A stretch of 40,655 nt of DNA, taken from positions 1 through 40,655 of the forward strand of contig NZ_JABBAM010000125.1 in the NCBI RefSeq assembly GCF_018607965.1, given 5' to 3'. The translations under genes were made by a program, and so were the position numbers. Below, piece by piece: positions 33,947 through 40,655 of this stretch. Every line of letters starts with the position of its first letter. Positions within the stretch are counted from its first letter, which is position 1. Under the pieces are notes generated by a model, which saw nothing but the letters and a program-made list of their open reading frames with translations, was not told the DNA's origin and did no database searches. The DNA is from Planktotalea sp. (GTDB lineage Bacteria; Pseudomonadota; Alphaproteobacteria; Rhodobacterales; Rhodobacteraceae).

Positions 33947-34907
33947 ACTTGGCGTGAAAGATAAAGCCAAGGAAGTTTAGCAGGATTTGAGCTGCCAAAA
34001 CTTGCGTGCTTTCAGTTGGATCATAGGCGGGTGCGACTTCGACTAGATCAATGCCCACGACGCTATTGCGCTCTGCCAAACCTTGCAAGATTTCAAGGAC
34101 ATCATAGTACAGGAATCCCCCATGGCTGGGCGTGCCGGTCCCTGCGGCGATAGAGGGGCAGAATGCGTCGATATCGATCGTCACATAAATGCGCGCGCCT
34201 TTGGGGATGCGGTCCAAAACAGCCTTGGTTCCCAGTTTGCGTACTTGGCGCACAGACAGGATATCAGAGCCGCGCGCGCGGGCATCGGCGTAGCCCTCCC
34301 GCGCAGTCGAGGACACATTGCGGATGCCAAGTTGGGTCATTCCGCTGACGTAGGGCTTTTCAATCGCGCGGCGCATGGGGTTGCCGTGGCCTTCTGAAAC
34401 GCCGTGACGGACATCTACGAAATCAAGATGCGCATCGATCTGAACCACATGGACTGGACCATCGCGGTCGCACACATCCGAGAACGCGTTGATACAGGGG
34501 ATGTTGATCGAATGGTCGCCGCCAATCGTGACCGGCAGCGCGCCTGCGTCCAAGATCTTGCGCACGCCATATTCGATGTTGGCGTGGCTTTCGGTGGTTT
34601 TAGTGTGGATGATGTCAGCGTCGCCGATGTCCACGATCCGCACGTCGCCGCCAAGATATGTGGCGTCATCCTCGTGGTCGTAGGCACCGGCATGTCCAAA
34701 GCTGAACAGGGTGGAGGCTTCGCGAACGGCGCGCGGGCCAAAGCGCGCACCGGGACGCCACTGTGTTCCGAAATCAAAGGGTGCACCAAGGACCGCGACG
34801 TCCGCATCAATCGCGTCCCAATCGCCGACGTAGGGCTTTTTGGCAAAGGTAGAGATGCCCACGAAGGGCAGGTTCAAGCGCCCTGATTCATAGCTATTTT
34901 CAGACAT
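33933..34907 (-). CDS. speB: agmatinase/arginase-family ureohydrolase
   Basis: Binuclear-manganese enzyme of the ureohydrolase family, probably hydrolysing agmatine or a related guanidino compound to an amine and urea. The 324-residue protein has the metal motifs in order: GGDHSI, VVQIDAHLDF and TIDIDAFCPSIAAGTGTPSHGG. GARFGPRAVREAS is the family substrate-loop segment. AAAGGA eight bases before the ATG. Guanidinobutyrase, guanidinopropionase or other activities cannot be excluded, so the symbol is tentative. Followed upstream on the same strand by the LOG-family gene, 12 bases away, so probably one operon. Confidence 0.88.
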   Translation of the reverse strand: MSENSYESGRLNLPFVGISTFAKKPYVGDWDAIDADVAVLGAPFDFGTQWRPGARFGPRAVREASTLFSFGHAGAYDHEDDATYLGGDVRIVDIGDADIIHTKTTESHANIEYGVRKILDAGALPVTIGGDHSINIPCINAFSDVCDRDGPVHVVQIDAHLDFVDVRHGVSEGHGNPMRRAIEKPYVSGMTQLGIRNVSSTAREGYADARARGSDILSVRQVRKLGTKAVLDRIPKGARIYVTIDIDAFCPSIAAGTGTPSHGGFLYYDVLEILQGLAERNSVVGIDLVEVAPAYDPTESTQVLAAQILLNFLGFIFHAKSKAP

Positions 34908-34919
34908 CTTTTAATCCTT

Positions 34920-35765
34920 TTAACGGCCTGGAATTTCGCCGCGACGTTCGCCCGCGCCATCCCAATTTTCAATCGCATCGATCGCTTCTTCTGCGGTCTC
35001 GACAAAGCGGAACAAATCTAGATCCTCGGCTGAAATCGTTCCCGCCTCGGACAATGCATCCCAATTGATGATGCTTTCCCAGAACTTGCGACCGAACAGT
35101 AAAACTGGAATGCGCTGCATGCGGCCTGTTTGGATAAGGGTCAACGCCTCGAATGTTTCGTCAAGCGTTCCAAAGCCGCCGGGAAACACGCAGATTGCTT
35201 TTGCGCGCATCAGGAAGTGGATTTTGCGGATCGCGAAGTAGTGGAAGTTGAAGCACAAATCAGGCGTCACATATTCATTCGGCGCTTGTTCATGCGGCAG
35301 CACGATATTCAGCCCGATTGAGGCACCACCCGCATCCATTGCGCCGCGGTTGCCCGCCTCCATCACGCCGGGTCCGCCGCCTGTGACGATCACGTCTTCT
35401 TTGCCGTAAGACTTCATCGATTTTTCGGTCATCAGACGTGCGAATTCGCGGGCTTGGTCGTAGTATTTGGACAGATCAGCCAGCGTTTTGGTGCGTGCTG
35501 TATCTTTCTTTGTGGGCTCTGGAATACGCGCGCCACCGAAAAGAACGATTGTGCTTTCGATACCGCGTTCGTCCATGATCAATTCAGGCTTGAGCAATTC
35601 GAGCTGCAAACGCACGGAACGCAATTCGTCGCGGCACAAGAAATCTTCGTCTGCAAAAGCAAGTTTGTAAGCGGGTGCGCGCGTTTGGGGCGTGTCTGGC
35701 ATTTGCTCTTGCGCATCCAGATCAGTTTCCGCATCGCGAAATGGCTTATTCTTGTTATCTTTCAT
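34920..35765 (-). CDS. LOG-family protein (nucleoside 5'-monophosphate phosphoribohydrolase type)
   Basis: A 281-residue member of the LOG/"lysine decarboxylase-like" family. The signatures are GGGPGVMEAGNRGA and VFPGGFGTLDETFE (the PGGxGTxxE motif). Plant LOG enzymes release cytokinins from nucleotides; bacterial homologs probably hydrolyse AMP-like nucleotides, but the role is unclear. AGAGGA lies eight bases before the ATG at 35765 and a GTG sits one codon earlier. Likely transcribed with the agmatinase-family gene and divergent from dapD. Confidence 0.9.
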   Translation of the reverse strand: MKDNKNKPFRDAETDLDAQEQMPDTPQTRAPAYKLAFADEDFLCRDELRSVRLQLELLKPELIMDERGIESTIVLFGGARIPEPTKKDTARTKTLADLSKYYDQAREFARLMTEKSMKSYGKEDVIVTGGGPGVMEAGNRGAMDAGGASIGLNIVLPHEQAPNEYVTPDLCFNFHYFAIRKIHFLMRAKAICVFPGGFGTLDETFEALTLIQTGRMQRIPVLLFGRKFWESIINWDALSEAGTISAEDLDLFRFVETAEEAIDAIENWDGAGERRGEIPGR

Positions 35766-35897
35766 CACTCAAATCCTCTTAGCCCTGTTTGGACTATGTC
35801 TAACGAGACAGAGCCAAGCTTGCCAGTCACGATCATGATTGCACCAAGAGGGAGTTTGTTGTCTAAAGCCGCCAATTCATTTTAGCGAGGGAATCCC

Positions 35898-36725
35898 ATG
35901 TCAAATGCACAGTTAGAGACAGCGATCGAAGCAACTTGGGAGGCGCGTGACACGATTTCACCGTCCACCACAGGTGAGCAACGCGACGCAATCGAAGATA
36001 CATTGAACGCGCTTGATAGCGGCAAATTGCGCGTTGCTGAAAAGCAGACTGATGGAAATTGGCATGTGAACCAGTGGGCGAAGAAGGCTGTTCTGCTAGG
36101 CTTCCGCATCAAGGATATGGAACAGCACGCGGGTGGCCCACAGGGTGCCGGCTGGTGGGACAAGGTCGACAGCAAGTTCAAAGGCTGGGGCGATGACGAG
36201 TGGAAAGAGGCCGGTTTCCGCGCCGTTCCAAACTGTATCGTTCGCAAGTCCGCGTTTATTGCGCCTGGCGCGGTTTTGATGCCATCTTTCGTGAACCTTG
36301 GCGCATATGTCGGTGAAGGCACGATGGTCGACACATGGGCCACGGTTGGATCCTGCGCACAGATCGGCAAGAACGTTCACTTGTCTGGCGGCGTTGGCAT
36401 CGGCGGTGTTCTAGAGCCAATGCAGGCGGGTCCGACAATTATTGAAGACAACTGCTTTATTGGCGCGCGGTCTGAGGTTGTTGAAGGCTGCATCGTTCGT
36501 GAAGGGTCTGTTTTGGGCATGGGCGTGTTTATTGGTCAGTCCACAAAGATCGTTGATCGCGAAACAGGTGAATTCACATACGGCGAAGTGCCTTCAGGTT
36601 CTGTGGTTGTCGCGGGTTCCATGCCATCCAAGAATGGCGTGAACCTGTATTGCGCTGTGATCGTGAAGCGCGTTGATGCGCAAACGCGTTCAAAGACAAG
36701 CATCAATGAGTTGCTACGCGACTAA
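35898..36725 (+). CDS. dapD: 2,3,4,5-tetrahydropyridine-2,6-dicarboxylate N-succinyltransferase
   Basis: Succinyl-CoA-dependent step of the lysine/diaminopimelate pathway. The 275-residue protein has the N-terminal helical part and the left-handed beta-helix with hexapeptide-type repeats ([78 protein letters not shown]). GAGGGA sits just before the ATG. It shares the pathway with asd in this window. Divergent from the LOG gene; ends shortly before a hairpin facing a broken channel-like gene. Confidence 0.95.
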   Translation: MSNAQLETAIEATWEARDTISPSTTGEQRDAIEDTLNALDSGKLRVAEKQTDGNWHVNQWAKKAVLLGFRIKDMEQHAGGPQGAGWWDKVDSKFKGWGDDEWKEAGFRAVPNCIVRKSAFIAPGAVLMPSFVNLGAYVGEGTMVDTWATVGSCAQIGKNVHLSGGVGIGGVLEPMQAGPTIIEDNCFIGARSEVVEGCIVREGSVLGMGVFIGQSTKIVDRETGEFTYGEVPSGSVVVAGSMPSKNGVNLYCAVIVKRVDAQTRSKTSINELLRD

Positions 36726-36736
36726 TTTGAGAAACT

Positions 36737-36766
36737 GGCAAGAGCGTCCAATGCGGTGCTCTTGCC
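36737..36766. terminator. hairpin between dapD and the channel-like pseudogene
   Basis: The perfect 9-bp inverted repeat GGCAAGAGC / GCTCTTGCC with a 12-base loop lies in the short gap between the two convergent genes. There is no T run on the plus strand, so it may serve as a bidirectional stop or protect a transcript end. Confidence 0.5.
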
Positions 36767-36782
36767 GATCTACATCTGCCTT

Positions 36783-37497
36783 TTACTGAGGCGTGTAGAT
36801 ATTGCTGAACCACTTGTTCAGAAGATCATCGTAGGTTCCGTCAACACGGAATTTCAGCAGAACTTGGTCTATCTCTTCCTTAAGTTCGCTACCGCTGCTG
36901 AGCACAATTCCATAGTTTTCGGGACGATACGTGCGCTCAAGAACGCGCGCTTTTCCTTGTGCGAAGGTCTGTTGGTAATAGGCTAGGATCGGGCCGTCGA
37001 AGACGACAGCGTTGGCGATACCTGCCTCAAACGCTTCAAACATTTCGTCAGGTGAGGCGAAGTCAGCAAAAACCAACCCATTCGCCTGAAGGAACGCGGC
37101 ACTTGTTGAGCCTGTCACCGTCGCAACACGGCGGTTTTCCAAATCGCGCAAACCTTGGACGTTCGAGGTAAGTGCATTGACCGTCATTGCTGCGGTGATG
37201 GACGCCACAAAAATGGAAACGACAAACAGGCTGGAAACCACCAAAAGCACCGCGAAGATACGGCCAAACGTGGAACGTGGAACGCGCTCTTCAAAGCCGC
37301 CGTTTACCACCAAGTTCATCCGCGATGGCGCGCATAAGATCGATGCTGAACCCTTTGATCTGGTCACCCTCGGTGTCCACGAAAGGTGGGCGATGGACGG
37401 TGGCAAATACCAAAGTATCATCTGATTGGGCGCTTGCGGGCACGGCAAATGACAACACCGTTAGAAAAGTCAGCGCGATACGTTTCAAAAAGGCCAT
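36783..37497 (-). pseudogene. glutamate-receptor-like ligand-gated channel/binding protein with an internal deletion
   Basis: The N-terminal part (from ATG 37497) encodes a signal peptide (MAFLKRIALTF to PASAQ) and the start of a periplasmic binding lobe (TLVFATVHRPPFVDTEGDQIKGFSIDLMRAIADELGG), then stops in frame. In the next frame the sequence goes on as NLVVNGGFEERVPRSTFGRI, a hydrophobic helix, and the second half of a binding lobe (RRVATVTGSTSAAFLQANGL to WFSNIYTPQ). Intact relatives have the rest of lobe 1, a first helix and a pore loop between these parts. The join lies at 37308-37318, where GAACTTGG can belong to either side, so an out-of-frame deletion through a short repeat is likely. 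No full product can be made. Confidence 0.8.
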
Positions 37498-37557
37498 AGG
37501 TGCAAGTTCCATCGGTTCAGGAAAGCTGGTGGAACTTTGGTCTTTTTCGCGTCGCTT

Positions 37558-37582
37558 CGTCAAGCGAGCCAGACGCTTGACG
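37558..37582. promoter_or_regulatory. perfect inverted repeat in the divergent region (possible operator)
   Basis: CGTCAAGCG / CGCTTGACG with a 7-base spacer, 30 bases before the ATG of the 116-residue gene and 60 bases before the channel-like pseudogene. Its symmetry and place suit a regulator-binding site or a small hairpin; no binding protein is identified. Confidence 0.35.
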
Positions 37583-37612
37583 CTAGGGAGTGCAGCAGTT
37601 AGGTCGCAACTT

Positions 37613-37963
37613 ATGACAGAAAAGCCCAAAAAAATCCGTAAAAAGCAGCTTGTCTTCACATTGTTGGTGCAAGCAGGTCGATCCGAAGGTGATGGTTTCC
37701 CTAAAGGATCAAGCGGCGCTGCGTTAATGGTTTATGCATCTGGTGTTGATGAAGCCGAAGCCGTGCGCGAAACAGTTGCTATTCTAAAGCAGGCCGATGT
37801 CGCGCCTTTGGACGTGACGGGATACGGCACATTAGAGGAACGTTTGGCAGAGGGCCATGACATCGCTGATGACGAACGCGAGCTGATGCAGCGAGCACTG
37901 GATGAAAATTCAGTTATTATTGCACAAATGACGCCACTGTTCGACGACAAGCCCGTAAATTAG
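37613..37963 (+). CDS. small conserved-looking protein, unknown function
   Basis: A 116-residue cytoplasmic protein. It starts with a basic segment (MTEKPKKIRKKQ), then a beta strand LVFTLLVQAGRSEGDGFPKGSSGAALMVYASG, an acidic helical stretch (DEAEAVRETVAILKQAD), GYGTLEERLAEGHDIADDERELMQRALDENSVI, and ends IAQMTPLFDD. The alternating strand-helix order suggests a small alpha-beta fold. I do not recognise it. Divergent from the channel-like pseudogene; an AGG lies about 10 bases before the ATG. Another start farther up (open to 37277) is not supported. Confidence 0.65.
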   Translation: MTEKPKKIRKKQLVFTLLVQAGRSEGDGFPKGSSGAALMVYASGVDEAEAVRETVAILKQADVAPLDVTGYGTLEERLAEGHDIADDERELMQRALDENSVIIAQMTPLFDDKPVN

Positions 37964-37970
37964 CCATACT

Positions 37971-39028
37971 TTAGGCTGCTCGCATTGCGGCAAGTGTAAT
38001 TGCTTCATAGGGACGCAATATCTTGTTAAGTGTGGCGGCATGTTCGGGAAGCAAGTTGCGGGGAAATGCGGCCAGTGATGTATTGCGAAAGATATCTTTG
38101 CGACGGCGTAGGCGTCCAATAAACAGACTTTCTAAGCAAAGTTCAGATGCGACAAACGCTTCGTTTTCAGGAAGCAGCAACTGGTAATACGTCATCGTTC
38201 CTTTTGAGGGTTGGGCAATCGCCGCTGTACCATTGATCAAGTGATGCGCTGGAATAAGGACTTCGTCTTGTCCGAACGTGTATTCAACGTCAGACCCACC
38301 AACGATCAAACGTTGTGTGCCGGCCATAACCAGATCGGATTGCAATCCAAAATAAGGCGCACGCAAACGGACAGGGGCAAAGCTGCCAAAGGCTGGTGTG
38401 ACTTTTTTAAAAACACCAAGCACGGGAACAATATCGCCTGACGTGCTGACAACCGTGTCACCGGGCTGCATGACCCCGATCTTGCGATACCCTTGAGGCG
38501 TTAAAACTGGGGTGTGGTAATCTAGCGTAGGAGTCGGCCCGACGGATAACGCACCTTTATGAAAGCCAATGTAGGAAATATTCTGCGAAACATCTGCGCT
38601 GTGCATTGGGACAGTGCGCCTAAAATAAGGGCACCGGGCAAGGGAATGCAGCCAGCAAGTTCACGGGTGAAAAGAGCATCGTCACCAGGGTGTTCAATCG
38701 ATAAGAACCCATTTTCTGTCGTCGCATCCCAATTCAAGGTGAGCCAAAAGTTGTCAGTCCGCGCTTGAAGGGTGTGGGAAATAAGTGCGTGGAACACGGA
38801 TTTTCCCGAACTTATGAGTACGGAAAAACCCGCGCCGGGAATCGATTGAATGCGTAGCAAGCTCCGTTCGGGGTGAACGCTTGTGACTTCCAATAGTGTG
38901 GCTGCACGCTTTTCCGAGGGCAAAGGTGCCTCAATGAAAAGCGCGCCTGTGTCGATCATACTTTCTTGGGTGATCGTAGCGTGCGCCGCACCCGTGTCGC
39001 CGCCTCCGCTCCATGCAAGCCAACCCAT
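37971..39028 (-). pseudogene. Hint-domain protein split by a frameshift
   Basis: Residues 1 to about 145 (MGWLAWSGGGDTGAAHATI to LSQCTAQMFRR) and a Hint-like part (ISYIGFHKGALSVGPTPTLDYHTPVLTPQGYRKIG to the stop at 37971) are in different frames. Roseobacter proteins I know of this kind join both parts in one chain, so a one-base deletion near 38576-38606 is likely. The second part has an own ATG at 38606, so a separately translated domain is the alternative. The Hint part keeps GDTVVSTSGDIVPVLGVFKK and FAPVRLRAPYFGL but has Leu-Asp where the autoprocessing Cys usually stands, so self-cleavage is doubtful. The first ATG overlaps the previous stop as TAATG, so both Hint genes are one operon. 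Confidence 0.72.
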
Positions 39029-40444
39029 TAGGCAGCACTCCCTAGTAGAAGTTCGTTTTCTAGGCCGTTGGAAATCACGATCTGATGGCGGTCAAATAGC
39101 AGGTGAACATAGGTCACCGAACCGCCTTCGCGCACACGAACGCTATGGTCATTGACCAGTTCCTTGGCGGCAACCAAAATTTCGGGTTCCCCAAACAGCA
39201 GTTTGGCCATTTCGTTTTGAATCAAGATGCGGTGCAAAGGCGAGACGCGAAGAATGCCGTGTTCGCCAAAGGTATTTTCTGCAATTTCGATTGGGGCCAT
39301 TTTGCCGGTTGCATCGACATCGCGCTGCCCAATCCAACGCAGCGGCTGATAGCCTTGATCACGAGTCAAAATAAGATCGCCAGATTCCAGAACTTCGACA
39401 GGCATTTTGCCCTCTGCTGTTTCGATCAATGTCCCTGCAACAAAGCAAGGCACCATGTTGAAATTGACAAAGGCCGTATCAGATTCACCCGTTGAACTTT
39501 CGATTGTATAGGCAAAGTTTACGTCATCTGTGTCGCCATCGCCCACAACGGTGAAAGAACCATCTGCGTTCTGCTCAACAGTTTGACCAGAGCCAAGCGT
39601 GACGATGCTGCCAACGATCACGGCTTGGCCGTTGATGTGAGTGACAGTTAGCGAGCCGCCTGTGCTGTTGACGTCATTGGCAAGGACATCAATCGTTTTG
39701 GATCCGTTAGGATTGATATTGGCGCTGTCATCATTCGCAACAACAACGGTTTGAAGCGAGTCAGCCGCGATGAGCAAATTGGAATCGTAACTGTTGTCCC
39801 CAACGTCGGCGACACCGATCTTGATCGAGTTCGTTCCCGCAACGATTGGAATTTTCAGCGACAAGGTGATGGTAAAACCGCCCATCTCGGTGTTGTAGTC
39901 ATCGTTGGTATTGTTGATGAACAGATTGCCGTTGTCAGACGCGTTGATATTACCGAGGTCTGCATCCCCGTTGCCAATCGTCATGTCGACTTGCGCGCCA
40001 TTGATCCAGACACCGACCATATCATGGTAGAGCGAATTGACGTATCCGGGATACTCTTCCGAGGCAAAGACAAACTGCATGGTCATGAACCCGGCAGTGG
40101 CTGAGGTAAAATCAACCTCTAGGAACGACGCATCATAAGTATTCGCACCAGCAGCGGCATTGAAATCGGAATCGTTGTTTGGTCCGCTGGTATTCGTTGA
40201 GGTATTTGTTGAACCCATTGCTTTGGGTGAAACGATCAGCGCGGCCAGTGGACAGAATAACACCTGTATCACCCAGTGTTGCATCTGGGGACAGTGCATC
40301 ACCATTGGAATAGATCGCAGAACTGCGATTGTCGCCTGTATAGCTTGCACTTGGTACGGTAACACCAGCGCCAAAGATAGCGTTCGCCATCGCCATCGCG
40401 GATGCACTTGTATTATAACCTAGCCCTGCGCCGGTTGCTGGCAT
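39028..40444 (-). pseudogene. choice-of-anchor L / Hint secreted protein with a frameshift
   Basis: N-terminal part (MPATGAGLGYNTSASAMAMA to GRADRFTQSNG) and continuation (STNTSTNTSGPNNDSDFNAA onward, with FLEVDFTSATAGFMTMQFVFASEEYPGYV) together match the choice-of-anchor L domain, but the frame changes at about 40211-40217, where one extra base in GGGTTCA explains the shift. After that come a cadherin/VCBS-like repeat (ANDDSANINPNGSKTIDVLANDV) and a Hint domain starting PCFVAGTLIETAEGKM with the nucleophilic Cys. No signal peptide is present, as in proteins secreted by type I systems. The last residue codons overlap the next gene. Without the shift it would be a protein of about 470 residues. 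Confidence 0.75.
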
Positions 40445-40469
40445 GTCTCAATACCTTTCGGATTGAGAC
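40445..40469 (-). promoter_or_regulatory. start-codon hairpin presenting the ribosome site of the Hint operon
   Basis: On the minus strand GTCTCAAT, loop CCGAAAGGT, ATTGAGAC forms a perfect 8-bp stem directly before the ATG at 40444. The Shine-Dalgarno-like AAAGG lies in the loop, nine bases from the ATG. Formation would bring the start codon next to a stem while leaving the ribosome site open in the loop. This may be an RNA switch or a regulator site; the region upstream to the window end (40470-40655) shows no gene. Confidence 0.5.
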
Positions 40470-40655
40470 AGTTCAAACTGCTCTACGCCCACATTTTTAT
40501 GGGTCTCATTTTATTTTGGCCTCGTTGGACCTGATAGACCACGTTGGGTCCGTACTGCTGTTTGCCCTGCCTCGGGTCAATTTATTAACGTCAGCTTAAA
40601 ACTAGCCTGTGTCAGATCGAAACTGTTTTGATAGCAATCTGCGGATGTACCTTAG

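Noticed and set aside
38522-38606. Programmed -1 frameshifting in the second Hint gene.
   Set aside because: No X-XXY-YYZ slippery heptamer followed by a stable stem is present at the overlap; a one-base loss or independent translation is simpler.
40402-40599. Short open frame at the right edge on the plus strand.
   Set aside because: It overlaps the start of the choice-of-anchor gene and has no ribosome site or recognisable motif.

Overview
The window reads as chromosomal DNA of a marine alphaproteobacterium of the Rhodobacterales (Roseobacter group). The evidence is the gene content: a CcrM-type GANTC methyltransferase next to rnhB, a DUF2794 gene, a TRAP transporter, dapD beside a LOG gene, an M17 aminopeptidase overlapping an NlpC/P60 gene, Hint-domain secreted proteins, and many TAATG/ATGA gene overlaps. 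There are no rRNA or tRNA genes, CRISPR arrays, insertion sequences or phage genes, and no gene-free gap exceeds 300 bases.

Layout. 1-6.6 kb: the end of an unidentified gene overlapping an FMN-dependent 2-hydroxy-acid dehydrogenase, a lipoprotein, a GyrI-like protein, ccrM and rnhB, then a histidine-rich exported protein divergent from a small exported protein plus a membrane-anchored winged-helix protein, and a Tat-signal protein with an HTH-like segment. 6.6-10 kb: acyl-CoA dehydrogenase and thiolase genes (overlapping) facing away from an AraC-family regulator. 10-20.5 kb: oxidative catabolism and uptake, with a sarcosine/dimethylglycine-dehydrogenase-like flavoprotein, an IclR regulator, a complete TRAP transporter (dctP, terminator, dctQ, dctM), a GMC oxidoreductase, a broken PhnD-like gene and a medium-chain dehydrogenase. 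20.5-26.5 kb: a broken alkB overlapping mutY, a DUF721 gene, a DsbA-like gene, a class III CoA-transferase and an MFS transporter. 26.5-31 kb: asd, a DUF2799 lipoprotein, then a bicarbonate module (beta-carbonic anhydrase, SbtA-like permease, SbtB/PII-like regulator) and an HPt-like protein. 31-38 kb: M17 peptidase, NlpC/P60, DUF2794, GNAT, agmatinase family, LOG family, dapD, a deleted ligand-gated-channel-like gene and a small conserved protein. 38-40.5 kb: two overlapping secreted Hint-domain genes, each with a frameshift, behind a start-codon hairpin that presents the ribosome binding site in its loop.

The most striking feature is the number of disrupted genes in the right half. Two have single in-frame TGA codons (PhnD-like and alkB, the latter also with a changed histidine box), one has an internal out-of-frame deletion, and two neighbouring Hint genes carry frameshifts, while the housekeeping genes between them look intact. 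Other points of interest are two GANTC sites one helical turn apart in the probable ccrM promoter, an inverted-topology membrane winged-helix protein beside a His-rich exported protein, a complete SbtA/SbtB/carbonic-anhydrase unit with no carbon-fixation gene in view, and a hairpin-associated intergenic repeat present three times. I found no wholly new defence or mobile system; the best candidates for undescribed biology are the 4.5-6.6 kb cluster and the Hint operon with its leader hairpin.
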